64,000 nt of DNA. Source: JAUUZQ01 sp964538375 (GTDB taxonomy: Bacteria; Bacteroidota; Bacteroidia; Bacteroidales; GCA-2748055). A model generated the notes under the pieces. The model had not been told where the DNA came from. It saw nothing but the letters and a program-made list of their open reading frames with translations, and made no database searches. This document shows positions 8,720-17,213 of this stretch, piece after piece. Location: positions 1 through 64,000 of the forward strand of contig CAZIFQ010000015.1 in assembly GCA_964538375.1 (NCBI GenBank), written 5' to 3'. Positions within the stretch are counted from its first letter, which is position 1, and every line of letters begins with the position of its first letter. A program made the translations under genes and the position numbers.

Positions 8720-8751
8720 TAAACGTAAGTATAATATTTGAATTATACAAA
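8720..8751 (-). promoter_or_regulatory. Putative promoter of the attenuated aromatic operon
   Basis: TTTG (8751-8748), 20 bases, then TACGTTTA (8727-8720). This is one base off the Bacteroidota -7 consensus TAnnTTTG. It would start transcription about 10 bases before the leader peptide ATG. Confidence 0.5.
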
Positions 8752-8867
8752 GATTCAAAGTAAACAACACAAAGATTTTACAATTTGTTAATTCTACTGC
8801 TACAATCTTAATGAATATGTAATTTAATGATAAATTGGTGATCAAATTTTTCCAGTAGATTAGTAGT

Positions 8868-9518
8868 ATGAAAATCAAAGATCGTTACCAGGCATTTATC
8901 GACTATTTCGAGGAGCATATGCCCATCGCAGAAACAGAGCTGGATTATACTTCTCCCTACGAATTAATTGTTGCAGTTATACTATCAGCTCAATGCACCG
9001 ATAAAAGAGTTAACATAATAACTCCTTCTTTTTTAAAGAAATATCCTACTCCGGATGTGCTTTCTAAAGATGAGCCGGAAATGGTCTATGAATATATAAA
9101 AAGCTGCTCCTATCCGAATAATAAGGCGAAACACCTGGTTGGAATGGCCAGGGTTCTTATGTCAGAATTCAATGGTGTGGTTCCTGATAACATGGAAGAT
9201 TTACAAAAGCTGCCCGGCGTAGGAAGGAAGACAGCCAACGTAATTCTTTCTGTAGCATTTCAGAAACCGGCTATGGCTGTCGATACACATGTGTTCCGGG
9301 TGTCAGCCAGGATAGGTCTGACAAGCAATGCCAAAACACCGTTGGATACTGAGCTTCAATTGGTCAAACATTTTCCATCAGCATTAATTCATAAGGCACA
9401 TCATTGGTTGATATTACATGGAAGATATGTTTGCCTTGCAAGGAAACCGAAATGCGATCAGTGTGGCTTAACAGCGATATGTAAATACTACATATCAGAA
9501 AAAAAGCGTTTGAACTAA
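8868..9518 (+). CDS. nth: Endonuclease III
   Basis: DNA glycosylase/AP lyase that removes oxidised pyrimidines in base excision repair. The helix-hairpin-helix LPGVGRKTANVIL (about residues 112-124) contains the catalytic Lys. The catalytic Asp lies in AVDTHVFRV. The C-terminal [4Fe-4S] motif C-x6-C-x2-C-x5-C is complete (CLARKPKCDQCGLTAIC). The 216 residues are normal. The gene is divergent from the aromatic operon. Confidence 0.96.
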   Translation: MKIKDRYQAFIDYFEEHMPIAETELDYTSPYELIVAVILSAQCTDKRVNIITPSFLKKYPTPDVLSKDEPEMVYEYIKSCSYPNNKAKHLVGMARVLMSEFNGVVPDNMEDLQKLPGVGRKTANVILSVAFQKPAMAVDTHVFRVSARIGLTSNAKTPLDTELQLVKHFPSALIHKAHHWLILHGRYVCLARKPKCDQCGLTAICKYYISEKKRLN

Positions 9519-9561
9519 AGACTGATTTGTTAGCAATGACAAGCTTTCTGTTACTTTTTAT

Positions 9562-9569
9562 TACATTTG
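9562..9569 (+). promoter_or_regulatory. Putative -7 promoter box for the gene at 9598
   Basis: TACATTTG is a full match to TAnnTTTG, about 28 bases before the start codon. No good -33 box was found at the right distance. Confidence 0.4.
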
Positions 9570-9597
9570 TTTTACAGGAATAACTATTGAAGTAGCC

Positions 9598-10473
9598 ATG
9601 AAACCAGTTCAAAAAGTAATTATTTTTTTATTCGCGGCCCTGTTTTTGTCGGGCATGCCGGCTAAAAGGGATTTCTCGGCGGGCAGGAATAATAACGTAT
9701 GTAAAGACCTTAGGGATGATGTGTTGTTATACTTTGTATTTATTGACACCCGCACAACTTTTCCATGGACTGAATTCGATATTCTTACCACAATAGACTC
9801 CATTCATGTGGCTAAGAGGTGGTTGGAAGAGCAGGCAAAAATGGCCAATGTTCAACTCAATATCAAAACAGACTATTATATTGGTAATGAGTATACTACC
9901 ATAAATAAGAATCTTCCAAGAATTACAGTAGAACAATCCGCTTCTGATCCAAACTTTGAAAAAGGATCAATATCCTTGAACCGATGGGCCGATTATGTGG
10001 CAAAAATGGTAGGTGAGTCATTATATATCAAGGAGAAAGATGGAATTCCTCAACAAAAAAGACCTGCAACGAAGGAGCGTCTGATTGCGCATCTGCGGGA
10101 TGAGTATAATGTAGAAAGCGTAGCATTACTATTTTTCGTAAACAACTATTTCCGTGACGATATTTCTCTTGCCATAAACACAACTACGACTGATGATGTT
10201 GAGTTTGCCATTGTCAGCTACAAATATCCTTCTGAAATCTCACATAGCTTTCTTCAGCTGTTTGGAGCAGTGGATATGCATAAAACCCTGGCCAGAACCA
10301 ATGGCCGGAAAATAAAACTTGCAGCTAAATATTTCCCTAATGATATTATGCAAGATCCCTATTCCAGGAGTCTGTCAGATCTTAAAATTGGTTCCTTTAC
10401 CAGCTATATGATTGGGTGGAAAGATGAACTAGATGAAAAATATTCCCCATTGCTAAACGATGGGCCTTTCTAG
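9598..10473 (+). CDS. Secreted protein of unknown function with a degenerate zinc-protease-like motif
   Basis: 291 residues with an N-terminal signal sequence (hydrophobic stretch at about residues 7-22, MPA before KRDF). I do not recognise a named family. At about residues 214-230 it reads SEISHSFLQLFGAVD. This resembles the HELLHLFGA-type active site of secreted zinc metallopeptidases, with the catalytic Glu and second His replaced (H-S-F-L-Q instead of H-E-x-x-H). The protein may therefore be an inactive relative. It stands alone on the plus strand between nth and a lipoprotein gene, with its own -7 box. Confidence 0.7.
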   Translation: MKPVQKVIIFLFAALFLSGMPAKRDFSAGRNNNVCKDLRDDVLLYFVFIDTRTTFPWTEFDILTTIDSIHVAKRWLEEQAKMANVQLNIKTDYYIGNEYTTINKNLPRITVEQSASDPNFEKGSISLNRWADYVAKMVGESLYIKEKDGIPQQKRPATKERLIAHLRDEYNVESVALLFFVNNYFRDDISLAINTTTTDDVEFAIVSYKYPSEISHSFLQLFGAVDMHKTLARTNGRKIKLAAKYFPNDIMQDPYSRSLSDLKIGSFTSYMIGWKDELDEKYSPLLNDGPF

Positions 10474-10628
10474 CGCTTAAGCTCTTTATTGAATTGATTA
10501 TGAATATTATCCTGTTAGTTTGAATCTGATTTGATCGAAGTTTTCTAAAGAAATTAATTATTGAATAATCGTCTGAAAAACAACTGAAACCTTTACTATT
10601 ATTGAGATTTATTATGATATTCAAGCTT

Positions 10629-10658
10629 TTTGATATTCAAAAAAAAATGTTAATTTTA
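10629..10658 (+). promoter_or_regulatory. Putative promoter for the lipoprotein gene at 10703
   Basis: TTTG (10629-10632), 18 bases, TAATTTTA (10651-10658), one base off the -7 consensus. Confidence 0.45.
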
Positions 10659-10702
10659 CTTCATTAAGAAGACTCATATACAAAATATAAAACTATCATC
10701 TC

Positions 10703-11632
10703 ATGATTAAAAACCTTCTTGAGTCCGGTAAAATTCTGATGCTTCTTGCAGTATTTATTTCCTTTTCCCTTACAGGATGTAATTCCGGCGCGAAGCAAAA
10801 AGACAATAACAGTGAAGCTGAGGAAGAATTCGAATCCTCGCTGGATGCAAATACGCAAGAAAAATTTCAGGCAGCAAAGCGAATTTTCTATTCACTTCCT
10901 TCACCTATAGAGACTGCCAGAATTCTTCACAATGCAGGAGCAACTTATAACGAAGAATTTCTGAATCCAATTGACAACTCCAATGGATATATCACAAACC
11001 TGAGTATGGCACTCAACCTTGGAATCTATACTGCAGATCTGAGCTATGCCAGTCTGTTCGACCAAACACAGATAACACTGAACTATATTGAAGTTGCTAA
11101 GAAGATGGCTGATGGACTTAATATCCTTGATGCGATCAATGAGAATACGATTCAGCAATTAGAAGATAATATCAATAACAGGCAAAAGATTATTGACATT
11201 ATTTCTGAAACATTGCTAAATTCAAACTCCTACCTTTCTGAAAAAGGTCTGGAAAGCACAGCAACTATCATTCTTGTTGGTGGTTGGGTTGAGGGATTAT
11301 ATATAGCAATAAATCTTGTTGGCGAAGAGCCGATAGAAGACAACGAAATTGTACAACGAATTGTTGACCAAAAATTATCAATTGATTTTATGATTAATTT
11401 ATTGGAGGAAGCAACTGACGATCCTGATGCACAGTCTGTATTAAAGGACATCATTGAGCTGAAAGCAATTTTCGATAAGATTGTTATTAAACAGGGTGAA
11501 AATACAGCGGTAACGGATCCCGAAACTAATGTGACCACACTTAAATCAAATTCATCTAATAACCTTACAAAAAAGGTTTATGATGCGCTTGCAATAAAAG
11601 TTAATGAAATCAGAAACAGCTACATTTCCTAA
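10703..11632 (+). CDS. Lipoprotein of unknown function
   Basis: 309 residues starting with a lipoprotein signal peptide; the lipobox LTGC puts the lipidated Cys at residue 26. An acidic, low-complexity linker follows (SEAEEEFESS), and then a mostly helical body with no motif I recognise. It is presumably anchored in the outer or inner membrane facing the periplasm. It lies 10 bases upstream of the next secreted protein (11643), so the two are likely co-transcribed. Confidence 0.75.
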   Translation: MIKNLLESGKILMLLAVFISFSLTGCNSGAKQKDNNSEAEEEFESSLDANTQEKFQAAKRIFYSLPSPIETARILHNAGATYNEEFLNPIDNSNGYITNLSMALNLGIYTADLSYASLFDQTQITLNYIEVAKKMADGLNILDAINENTIQQLEDNINNRQKIIDIISETLLNSNSYLSEKGLESTATIILVGGWVEGLYIAINLVGEEPIEDNEIVQRIVDQKLSIDFMINLLEEATDDPDAQSVLKDIIELKAIFDKIVIKQGENTAVTDPETNVTTLKSNSSNNLTKKVYDALAIKVNEIRNSYIS

Positions 11633-11642
11633 ATATATAGTC

Positions 11643-12086
11643 ATGACGAGAAAAGGCATACTCTTATTACTCCTTGTTGTTTTCATCGCAGGCACTTCAA
11701 ATTCGGTGAATGCTCAATGTAAACAATTTGCTAAAAAAACATGTAAGGTGGGTTTGAGCCCGTACCAACATGATGGCAACTATCATGCCGCCCTCCTGAT
11801 ACAGGGAGAAGAAGCGGAATTATATAAAACATTCTATTCTGAAACTGAATATAGAATCGGTGTCTGTGGTGCAGGAAATCTTAATGCAATTGAATTTAAG
11901 ATTATTGACAGTAATGGAAAAGTCTTGTATAATAATAAATACCAGGACTATGATTGGAAATGGGATTTTAAACTGGAGTCCAGTCAGCAATTAAAGATTG
12001 TTATAAAGGTGCCTGTTCCTGAAGATGCAGTTGAGGAGCCAAAAGAGGGCTGTGTAGCAATAATGTTTGGATTTAGAGACAACTAA
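11643..12086 (+). CDS. Small secreted protein of unknown function
   Basis: 147 residues from the ATG at 11643, chosen because it begins a clean signal peptide (MTRKGILLLLLVVFIAG, cleavage after VNA). An open upstream extension to 11604 would put a polar stretch before it. The mature part has a predicted beta-rich look (VLYNNKYQDYDWKWDFKL, LKIVIKVPV) and four Cys. The order and form resemble small Bacteroidota periplasmic proteins, but I cannot name a family. It follows the lipoprotein gene by 10 bases. Confidence 0.7.
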   Translation: MTRKGILLLLLVVFIAGTSNSVNAQCKQFAKKTCKVGLSPYQHDGNYHAALLIQGEEAELYKTFYSETEYRIGVCGAGNLNAIEFKIIDSNGKVLYNNKYQDYDWKWDFKLESSQQLKIVIKVPVPEDAVEEPKEGCVAIMFGFRDN

Positions 12087-12116
12087 GAATTCTATTTTGT
12101 GCATTTTATTATATAG

Positions 12117-12143
12117 AGCCGGAAAGAAATTTCCGGCTTTTTT
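12117..12143. terminator. Bidirectional terminator between two convergent genes
   Basis: AGCCGGAAA, loop GAAA, TTTCCGGCT, then six T on the plus strand. The hairpin overlaps the uvrA stop codon and serves mainly the plus-strand genes. Confidence 0.8.
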
Positions 12144-14925
12144 ATTTAAGCTTGTTCTTAAGATATCTTCCTGTATGTGAGTTCTTTTGCTTGACAATTT
12201 CTTCAGGTATACCTTCGAATACCAGCTCACCCCCCCCGGTTCCGCCCTCCGGCCCCAGTTCAATGATCCAGTCTGCTGACTTAATTATCTCAAGATTGTG
12301 TTCAATGATTACAACCGTATGTCCTTTCCTCAACAGTGCATTGAATGACTCCAGTAAAAGCGATATATCATGAAAATGCAGTCCAGTTGTTGGTTCATCA
12401 AAAATAAATATGATCTTCTCCTCATCAGATTCCTTACTAATGAACAGTGCCAGCTTGACCCTTTGGCTCTCGCCTCCACTCAAAGTACTGGAAGATTGTC
12501 CAAGCTTCACATAACCTAATCCCACATTCTTTAATGGGAGGAGTTTCTTAACAATTTTGGATTCTGTTGAATCAGATGATTCGCTGAAAAAGTCAACCGC
12601 TTCATTTACTGTCATTCCCAGCACGTCATAGATACTCTTTTCCCTGTATTTAACAGCCAGAACCTCATCCTTATAACGTTTTCCATGACAACTCTCACAG
12701 GTAAGATGTACATCAGCCATAAATTGCATCTCAACGAGAATCTCACCCTCTCCTTTACACTCATCGCACCTACCTCCATCGATATTAAATGAAAAATGTG
12801 ATGCTTTGAATCCTGCTGCCTTGGATGCTGAGTGAGCAGCAAACAATTTCCTGATCTCATCAAATGCTTTTAAATAAGTTACCGGATTAGATCGTGAAGA
12901 CTTTCCAATAGGATTCTGGTCAACAAATTCTACCCTGTTAAGTAAATGGATATCTCCCTGGAGCAAATCATGTTTACCGGGTTTCTCCCCGCTACCATGG
13001 AGTTTTCTTGATAAAGCCGGATATAAAATACTACTTACCAGGGAAGATTTTCCAGATCCACTTACCCCGCAGATAACAGTCATGATATGCAATGGAATCT
13101 TCACATTCACTTGCTTAAGATTGTTCTCCCTGGCCCCTAATATCTCTATGAAATTGTTCCATGGGCGTCTGATCTCAGGTATTTTAATCTCTTTCCTGCC
13201 ATTAAGGTAATCCGCCGTCAGACTTTTGCCTTCACTGAGTAGTTTTTTATGATCTCCCTGAAATACAACCTCCCCTCCATGGCGGCCGGCCTGCGGCCCC
13301 ATATCAATAATAATATCAGCTGATCTCATGATATCTTCATCGTGCTCAACAACCAGGACTGTATTTCCCAGTTCTTTTAATTCCTGCAGTACAACAATAA
13401 GCAAACCGGTATCACGCGGATGCAAACCGATACTTGGCTCATCCAGAATATATAATGATCCTACTAAACTACTTCCCAGTGATGTAGCCAGGTTAATTCT
13501 CTGACTCTCCCCTCCCGAAAGTGTAGATGTGAGGCGGTTTAAAGTGAGATAACCCAGTCCAACATTATTTAAGAAACGAAGTCGTGACTTTATCTCGGTA
13601 AGCAACCTTAAAGCCACCTTCTGCTCATGTTTATTTAGAACCAGCTCATCGAAGAAACTTTCCAGCTCAGATACCGGTATCTTAACAAGGTCAGCAATTG
13701 TATTGTCATGTATTTTCACATAGTGTGCTTCCTTTCGAAGTCTTGAGCCCCCGCATTCGTAGCAAATGGTCTTACCCCTGTACCTCGATAGCATCACCCT
13801 ATATTGTATCTTATATTTCTTTTCGTCTAAATATTTGAAAAATGCATCGAGCCCTTTGAAATGCTTGTTCCCTTTCCATAATAACAAACGCTCCTCATCA
13901 CTCAACTCGAAATATGGCTTATGAATTGGGAAATTAAACTCCTCTGCTTTCAGGATCAGACGGTCTTTCCATTTCCTCATCTTCTCCCCTTTCCAGCATA
14001 CCACAGCATCATCGTAAATCGACAGTTCTTTTCGAGGGATCACTAAATCTTCATCGATTCCTATCACCATCCCATACCCTTCACACACGGGACAAGCTCC
14101 AACAGGATTATTGAAACTAAAGAGATGCTCGCTCGGTTCTTCAAAAGTGATACCATCCAATTCAAAGCGAGTAGAGAATTCAGTCACAGATTTTGTTTTT
14201 GGATTCCAAATGCCACAGTGGCCACGTCCAATTTGAAATGCCGTTTGAATACTATCGCCGTAACGACTTATACTCTCCTCATCTTTGCTAACTGCTATCC
14301 GGTCTACCACCAGCTGCAGTGTGCTTATGCTAGTATCATTTTTGATATTTTCGAGTTCCACAATATTTCCCTGATACAAGGCGCGTGTCATCCCCTGCTG
14401 GGTAAAGAGGTCAAGCTGGTAACTTACTCCACGATCCTTGTGCAGGCATACTGTTGACAATATCACGAGTTTTTCGCCAGGCGTTCCGGAAATAATATAA
14501 TCTACCACGTCCGACACGGTATGGCTCTTAACTTCCTTTCCTGATATTGGAGAGATTGTCTTCCCAATTCTGGAATAAAGCAGTTTCAGGTAGTCATAAA
14601 TCTCAGAAGTAGTACCTACTGTTGAACGTGGATTTCGAGTATTTACCCTCTGTTCAATGGCAACTGCGGGGGGAATACCATGAATGTAATCCACATCCGG
14701 CTTGTCAATTCGACCTAAAAACTGTCGGGCATAGGCCGACAAACTCTCTACGTAACGACGTTGACCCTCAGCGTATAAGGTATCGAATGCAAGGGAGGAT
14801 TTTCCAGAACCTGAGACCCCGGTTATTACCACCAGCTTATCCCTTGGAATGGCTATATCTATGTTTTTCAGGTTGTGAACTCTTGCCCCCTTCACAAAAA
14901 TTTCCTGGTCATAACTTCTTGGCAT
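12142..14925 (-). CDS. uvrA: Excinuclease ABC subunit A
   Basis: Damage-recognition ATPase of nucleotide excision repair. It has two ABC ATPase modules: first Walker A GVSGSGKSSLAFDTLYAEG, second GVSGSGKSSLVSSILYPAL. Each has its LSGGESQR signature. Zinc-binding Cys clusters are present (CPVCEGYG, CYECGGSR, CDECKGEGE with CESCHGKRY). I choose the ATG at 14925 (MPRSYDQEIFVKGAR, 927 residues) because it gives the family N-terminus. Also, a perfect -7 box lies at 14960-14967, downstream of the alternative open start at 15012. Confidence 0.96.
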   Translation of the reverse strand: MPRSYDQEIFVKGARVHNLKNIDIAIPRDKLVVITGVSGSGKSSLAFDTLYAEGQRRYVESLSAYARQFLGRIDKPDVDYIHGIPPAVAIEQRVNTRNPRSTVGTTSEIYDYLKLLYSRIGKTISPISGKEVKSHTVSDVVDYIISGTPGEKLVILSTVCLHKDRGVSYQLDLFTQQGMTRALYQGNIVELENIKNDTSISTLQLVVDRIAVSKDEESISRYGDSIQTAFQIGRGHCGIWNPKTKSVTEFSTRFELDGITFEEPSEHLFSFNNPVGACPVCEGYGMVIGIDEDLVIPRKELSIYDDAVVCWKGEKMRKWKDRLILKAEEFNFPIHKPYFELSDEERLLLWKGNKHFKGLDAFFKYLDEKKYKIQYRVMLSRYRGKTICYECGGSRLRKEAHYVKIHDNTIADLVKIPVSELESFFDELVLNKHEQKVALRLLTEIKSRLRFLNNVGLGYLTLNRLTSTLSGGESQRINLATSLGSSLVGSLYILDEPSIGLHPRDTGLLIVVLQELKELGNTVLVVEHDEDIMRSADIIIDMGPQAGRHGGEVVFQGDHKKLLSEGKSLTADYLNGRKEIKIPEIRRPWNNFIEILGARENNLKQVNVKIPLHIMTVICGVSGSGKSSLVSSILYPALSRKLHGSGEKPGKHDLLQGDIHLLNRVEFVDQNPIGKSSRSNPVTYLKAFDEIRKLFAAHSASKAAGFKASHFSFNIDGGRCDECKGEGEILVEMQFMADVHLTCESCHGKRYKDEVLAVKYREKSIYDVLGMTVNEAVDFFSESSDSTESKIVKKLLPLKNVGLGYVKLGQSSSTLSGGESQRVKLALFISKESDEEKIIFIFDEPTTGLHFHDISLLLESFNALLRKGHTVVIIEHNLEIIKSADWIIELGPEGGTGGGELVFEGIPEEIVKQKNSHTGRYLKNKLK

Positions 14926-14959
14926 AAAATTTGCGGCTTTTTTGACTAATTGCAATAAA

Positions 14960-14967
14960 CAAAGGTA
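14960..14967 (-). promoter_or_regulatory. Putative -7 promoter box of uvrA
   Basis: The minus strand reads TACCTTTG, a full TAnnTTTG match, about 35 bases before the chosen ATG. The -33 region is not clear. Confidence 0.4.
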
Positions 14968-15077
14968 ACACATTTTGTAAAAAGATTTATTTTCGCTTGA
15001 TTTGCATATCAATTTGACGTTTAACTAATAAAATTGCCTATAGAGAGACTTTTACGCTGAACCAACACAGAATTAGT

Positions 15078-15668
15078 TTGAAAACAAATAAACTTAGCGA
15101 CCAGGAATTGGTGGCAGCGTTTCTCAATGGGGATGAGTTGAGTATCGAGACATTGATTAATCGTCATAGAAGCAAAGTCTACACATATATTTATCTCACA
15201 ATTAAGAACCACAGTCTGGCTGAAGATCTTTTTCAGGAGACTTTCATTAAGGTTATTCAATCATTGCGCGCCGGAAAGTACAAAGACAATGGAAGATTTC
15301 TTTCATGGGTCATTCGTATTGCTCATAATCTGATTATTGATCATTTCAGAAAGGAGAAGCAGATGAATTCCATATCGAATGACGATTCTGAATTAGATTT
15401 GCTCAACAATAAGAAGTTGGCAGATGATAATATTGAAGATATACTGGTGAGTGATCAGATACGGGAAGATGTCAGGAAACTGATCAATGAATTACCTGAA
15501 GATCAGCGTGAAGTTGTTTTGATGCGGCATTTTGGAGGAATGAGCTTCAAGGAGATTGCAGAGCAGACCGGTGTAAGCATAAATACAGCCCTGGGCAGAA
15601 TGCGTTATGCATTAATAAACCTGAGGAAAATGATCAAAGAGAAAGACCTTTCTCTCACCGTGATGTAA
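15078..15668 (+). CDS. ECF-type RNA polymerase sigma factor
   Basis: 196 residues with sigma region 2 (AEDLFQETFIKVIQ, FLSWVIRIAHNLIIDHFRK) and region 4 (LPEDQREVVLMRHFGGMSFKEIAEQTGVSINTALGRMRYAL). The start appears to be TTG at 15078 (MKTNKLSDQELV), since no in-frame ATG or GTG precedes it and this gives the family N-terminus. No anti-sigma gene of the FecR or zinc-finger type lies next to it; only a 60-residue ORF follows. Target genes cannot be told from the sequence. Confidence 0.92.
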   Translation: MKTNKLSDQELVAAFLNGDELSIETLINRHRSKVYTYIYLTIKNHSLAEDLFQETFIKVIQSLRAGKYKDNGRFLSWVIRIAHNLIIDHFRKEKQMNSISNDDSELDLLNNKKLADDNIEDILVSDQIREDVRKLINELPEDQREVVLMRHFGGMSFKEIAEQTGVSINTALGRMRYALINLRKMIKEKDLSLTVM

Positions 15669-15742
15669 TTTTTTATTACCATTATACAATAATAGGTATG
15701 TGACAGCGTTTTCTATTTGAAAACCTAAACCTCTTGTTGCCT

Positions 15743-15925
15743 ATGGTAAAAAACTCTACCCTTTTTTATCTGGTAGATGATATTAATCTGACATCAGATA
15801 TCTTATTATCAACAACAGTTTACACTTTATGGGATGAAAAAGTAGATTCTATGCTCAACATGTTAGAGTATGATCCAGGAGAAAACCTAGTAAGTCAGAC
15901 CTTACACCGAGCAAATGTTGAATAA
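15743..15925 (+). CDS. Small protein downstream of the ECF sigma factor
   Basis: 60 residues from the ATG at 15743, acidic, with a hydrophobic N-terminal stretch (TLFYLVDDINLTSDILLSTTVYTLW). There is no signal peptide, metal motif or recognised family. It lies 74 bases after the sigma factor and is closed by a strong terminator, which supports a real, separately bounded gene. A role in controlling the sigma factor is possible but only guilt by position. Confidence 0.55.
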   Translation: MVKNSTLFYLVDDINLTSDILLSTTVYTLWDEKVDSMLNMLEYDPGENLVSQTLHRANVE

Positions 15926-15930
15926 GTAAA

Positions 15931-15958
15931 AAAAACCGCTTTAGAAGCGGTTTTTTTT
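15931..15958. terminator. Bidirectional terminator
   Basis: CCGCTT, loop TAG, AAGCGG, extended by A and T runs on both sides (eight T on the plus strand). It closes the sigma factor unit and also rsmE on the other strand. Confidence 0.85.
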
Positions 15959-16658
15959 ATTGATTTTTATTGAAGTAAACAGCAGAACAAGCTACAATTC
16001 CTGCAGTCTCTGTTCTCAAGCGGTAATCACCCAGGGAGATTTCCTCATAACCACGCCTCAATGCCATTTCTATCTCATTTTCACTAAAATCCCCTTCCGG
16101 TCCGATCGATACACTTACAGAATCAGGTAAGTTCATCTTCCAAAGATCTTGCTTCTCTCCGTCGATACAATGGGCAATCAGGTGTGCTTGAGCTCTGCTG
16201 GTGCTCAACCAGTCCTTAAATAGAACCGGAGGGTGTATTACTGGCTTAAATGCCTTCATGGACTGCTTCATAGCAGACACCACGACCTTCTCAATCCTGT
16301 CTAAGCGGAGCACCTTTCGCTCCGACCTTTCACATATTAATGGTGTGATGGAGCTTATACCTATCTCGGTTGCCTTTTCCAGGAACCATTCAAACCTGTC
16401 CATACTCTTAGTTGGTGCGATCCCAATATGCAATTCATAGGGTAAAGGATGATATCCTTCATGCTTCTTCCTAATTTGCAATTTGCAATTCTTTGAATTT
16501 CCATCGTAGATCGTTGCATCAAAAAATCCCCCCTCGCCATCGACGGCCCATACCTTATCTCCTTCCCTGGAGCGCAGTACTTTAATGCAATGTTGAGATT
16601 CCTGTTCGTCTAAGAGAAGCAGGTCCCCTTCAATTCCGGTAGCATAAAAAATATTCAT
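15957..16658 (-). CDS. rsmE: 16S rRNA m3U1498 methyltransferase
   Basis: Methylates U1498 of 16S rRNA in the assembled 30S subunit. It is a SPOUT-class enzyme of 233 residues. It has an N-terminal PUA-like part (ESQHCIKVLRSREGDKV) and a C-terminal knot with IGPEGDFSENEIEMA and LGDYRLRTETAGIVACSAV. The ATG at 16658 (MNIFYATG) is chosen over an open extension to 16703, which would overlap the divergent gene's upstream region. The 51-base gap to the divergent phosphoesterase must hold both promoters. Confidence 0.94.
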   Translation of the reverse strand: MNIFYATGIEGDLLLLDEQESQHCIKVLRSREGDKVWAVDGEGGFFDATIYDGNSKNCKLQIRKKHEGYHPLPYELHIGIAPTKSMDRFEWFLEKATEIGISSITPLICERSERKVLRLDRIEKVVVSAMKQSMKAFKPVIHPPVLFKDWLSTSRAQAHLIAHCIDGEKQDLWKMNLPDSVSVSIGPEGDFSENEIEMALRRGYEEISLGDYRLRTETAGIVACSAVYFNKNQ

Positions 16659-16709
16659 TTGGTTTTTATATCCCTCAAAAATAGTAAATTCACAGGAGAA
16701 CATAAGGAT

Positions 16710-17213
16710 ATGTACAAGATTGGTGTATTATCGGACACGCATGGCTTCCTGGATCCCAAGCTACTTGAATTTTTCAAGGAGTGTAATGAAATCTGGCATG
16801 CTGGAGATATGGGCAATACGAAGATCGCTGATGAACTCGAGGCATTCAAACCCTTATGTGCTGTTTATGGAAACATTGACGGCAATGACATCCGCATCAG
16901 GCATCCTAAAGAGCAACGTAAAACTGTCAAAGGTCTTGATATCTGGATGGTTCACATCGGTGGATATCCGGGAAACTACGACAGAGCTGTAAGAGAAAGA
17001 TTGGCTGCCTCTCCTCCGGGCCTTTTCATTTCAGGTCACTCGCATATATTGAAAGTGATATACGATAAAAAACATAAGCTTTTACATATCAACCCGGGTG
17101 CTGCAGGCAGAATTGGAATGCACAAAGTCCGTACTGCCGTCAGATTCGGCATAGAGAACAGTAAAGTTACCGATCTTGAGATTATAGAGATAGGACCGAG
17201 ATCAAGTTACTGA
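16710..17213 (+). CDS. YfcE/MJ0936-type metallophosphoesterase
   Basis: 167 residues from the ATG at 16710. All calcineurin-like phosphoesterase motifs are visible in order: SDTHG (7-12), AGDMG, YGNID, VHIGG, ISGHSH and the final NPGAAG. The small size fits the YfcE-like phosphodiesterase subgroup. The substrate is unknown. It is divergent from rsmE, and its 3' end overlaps the end of the convergent 1495-residue gene by 7 bases. Confidence 0.9.
   Translation: MYKIGVLSDTHGFLDPKLLEFFKECNEIWHAGDMGNTKIADELEAFKPLCAVYGNIDGNDIRIRHPKEQRKTVKGLDIWMVHIGGYPGNYDRAVRERLAASPPGLFISGHSHILKVIYDKKHKLLHINPGAAGRIGMHKVRTAVRFGIENSKVTDLEIIEIGPRSSY

Noticed and set aside
14926..15012. N-terminal extension of UvrA to 15012
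   Set aside because: The extension has no family similarity, and a consensus -7 box at 14960-14967 lies inside it.
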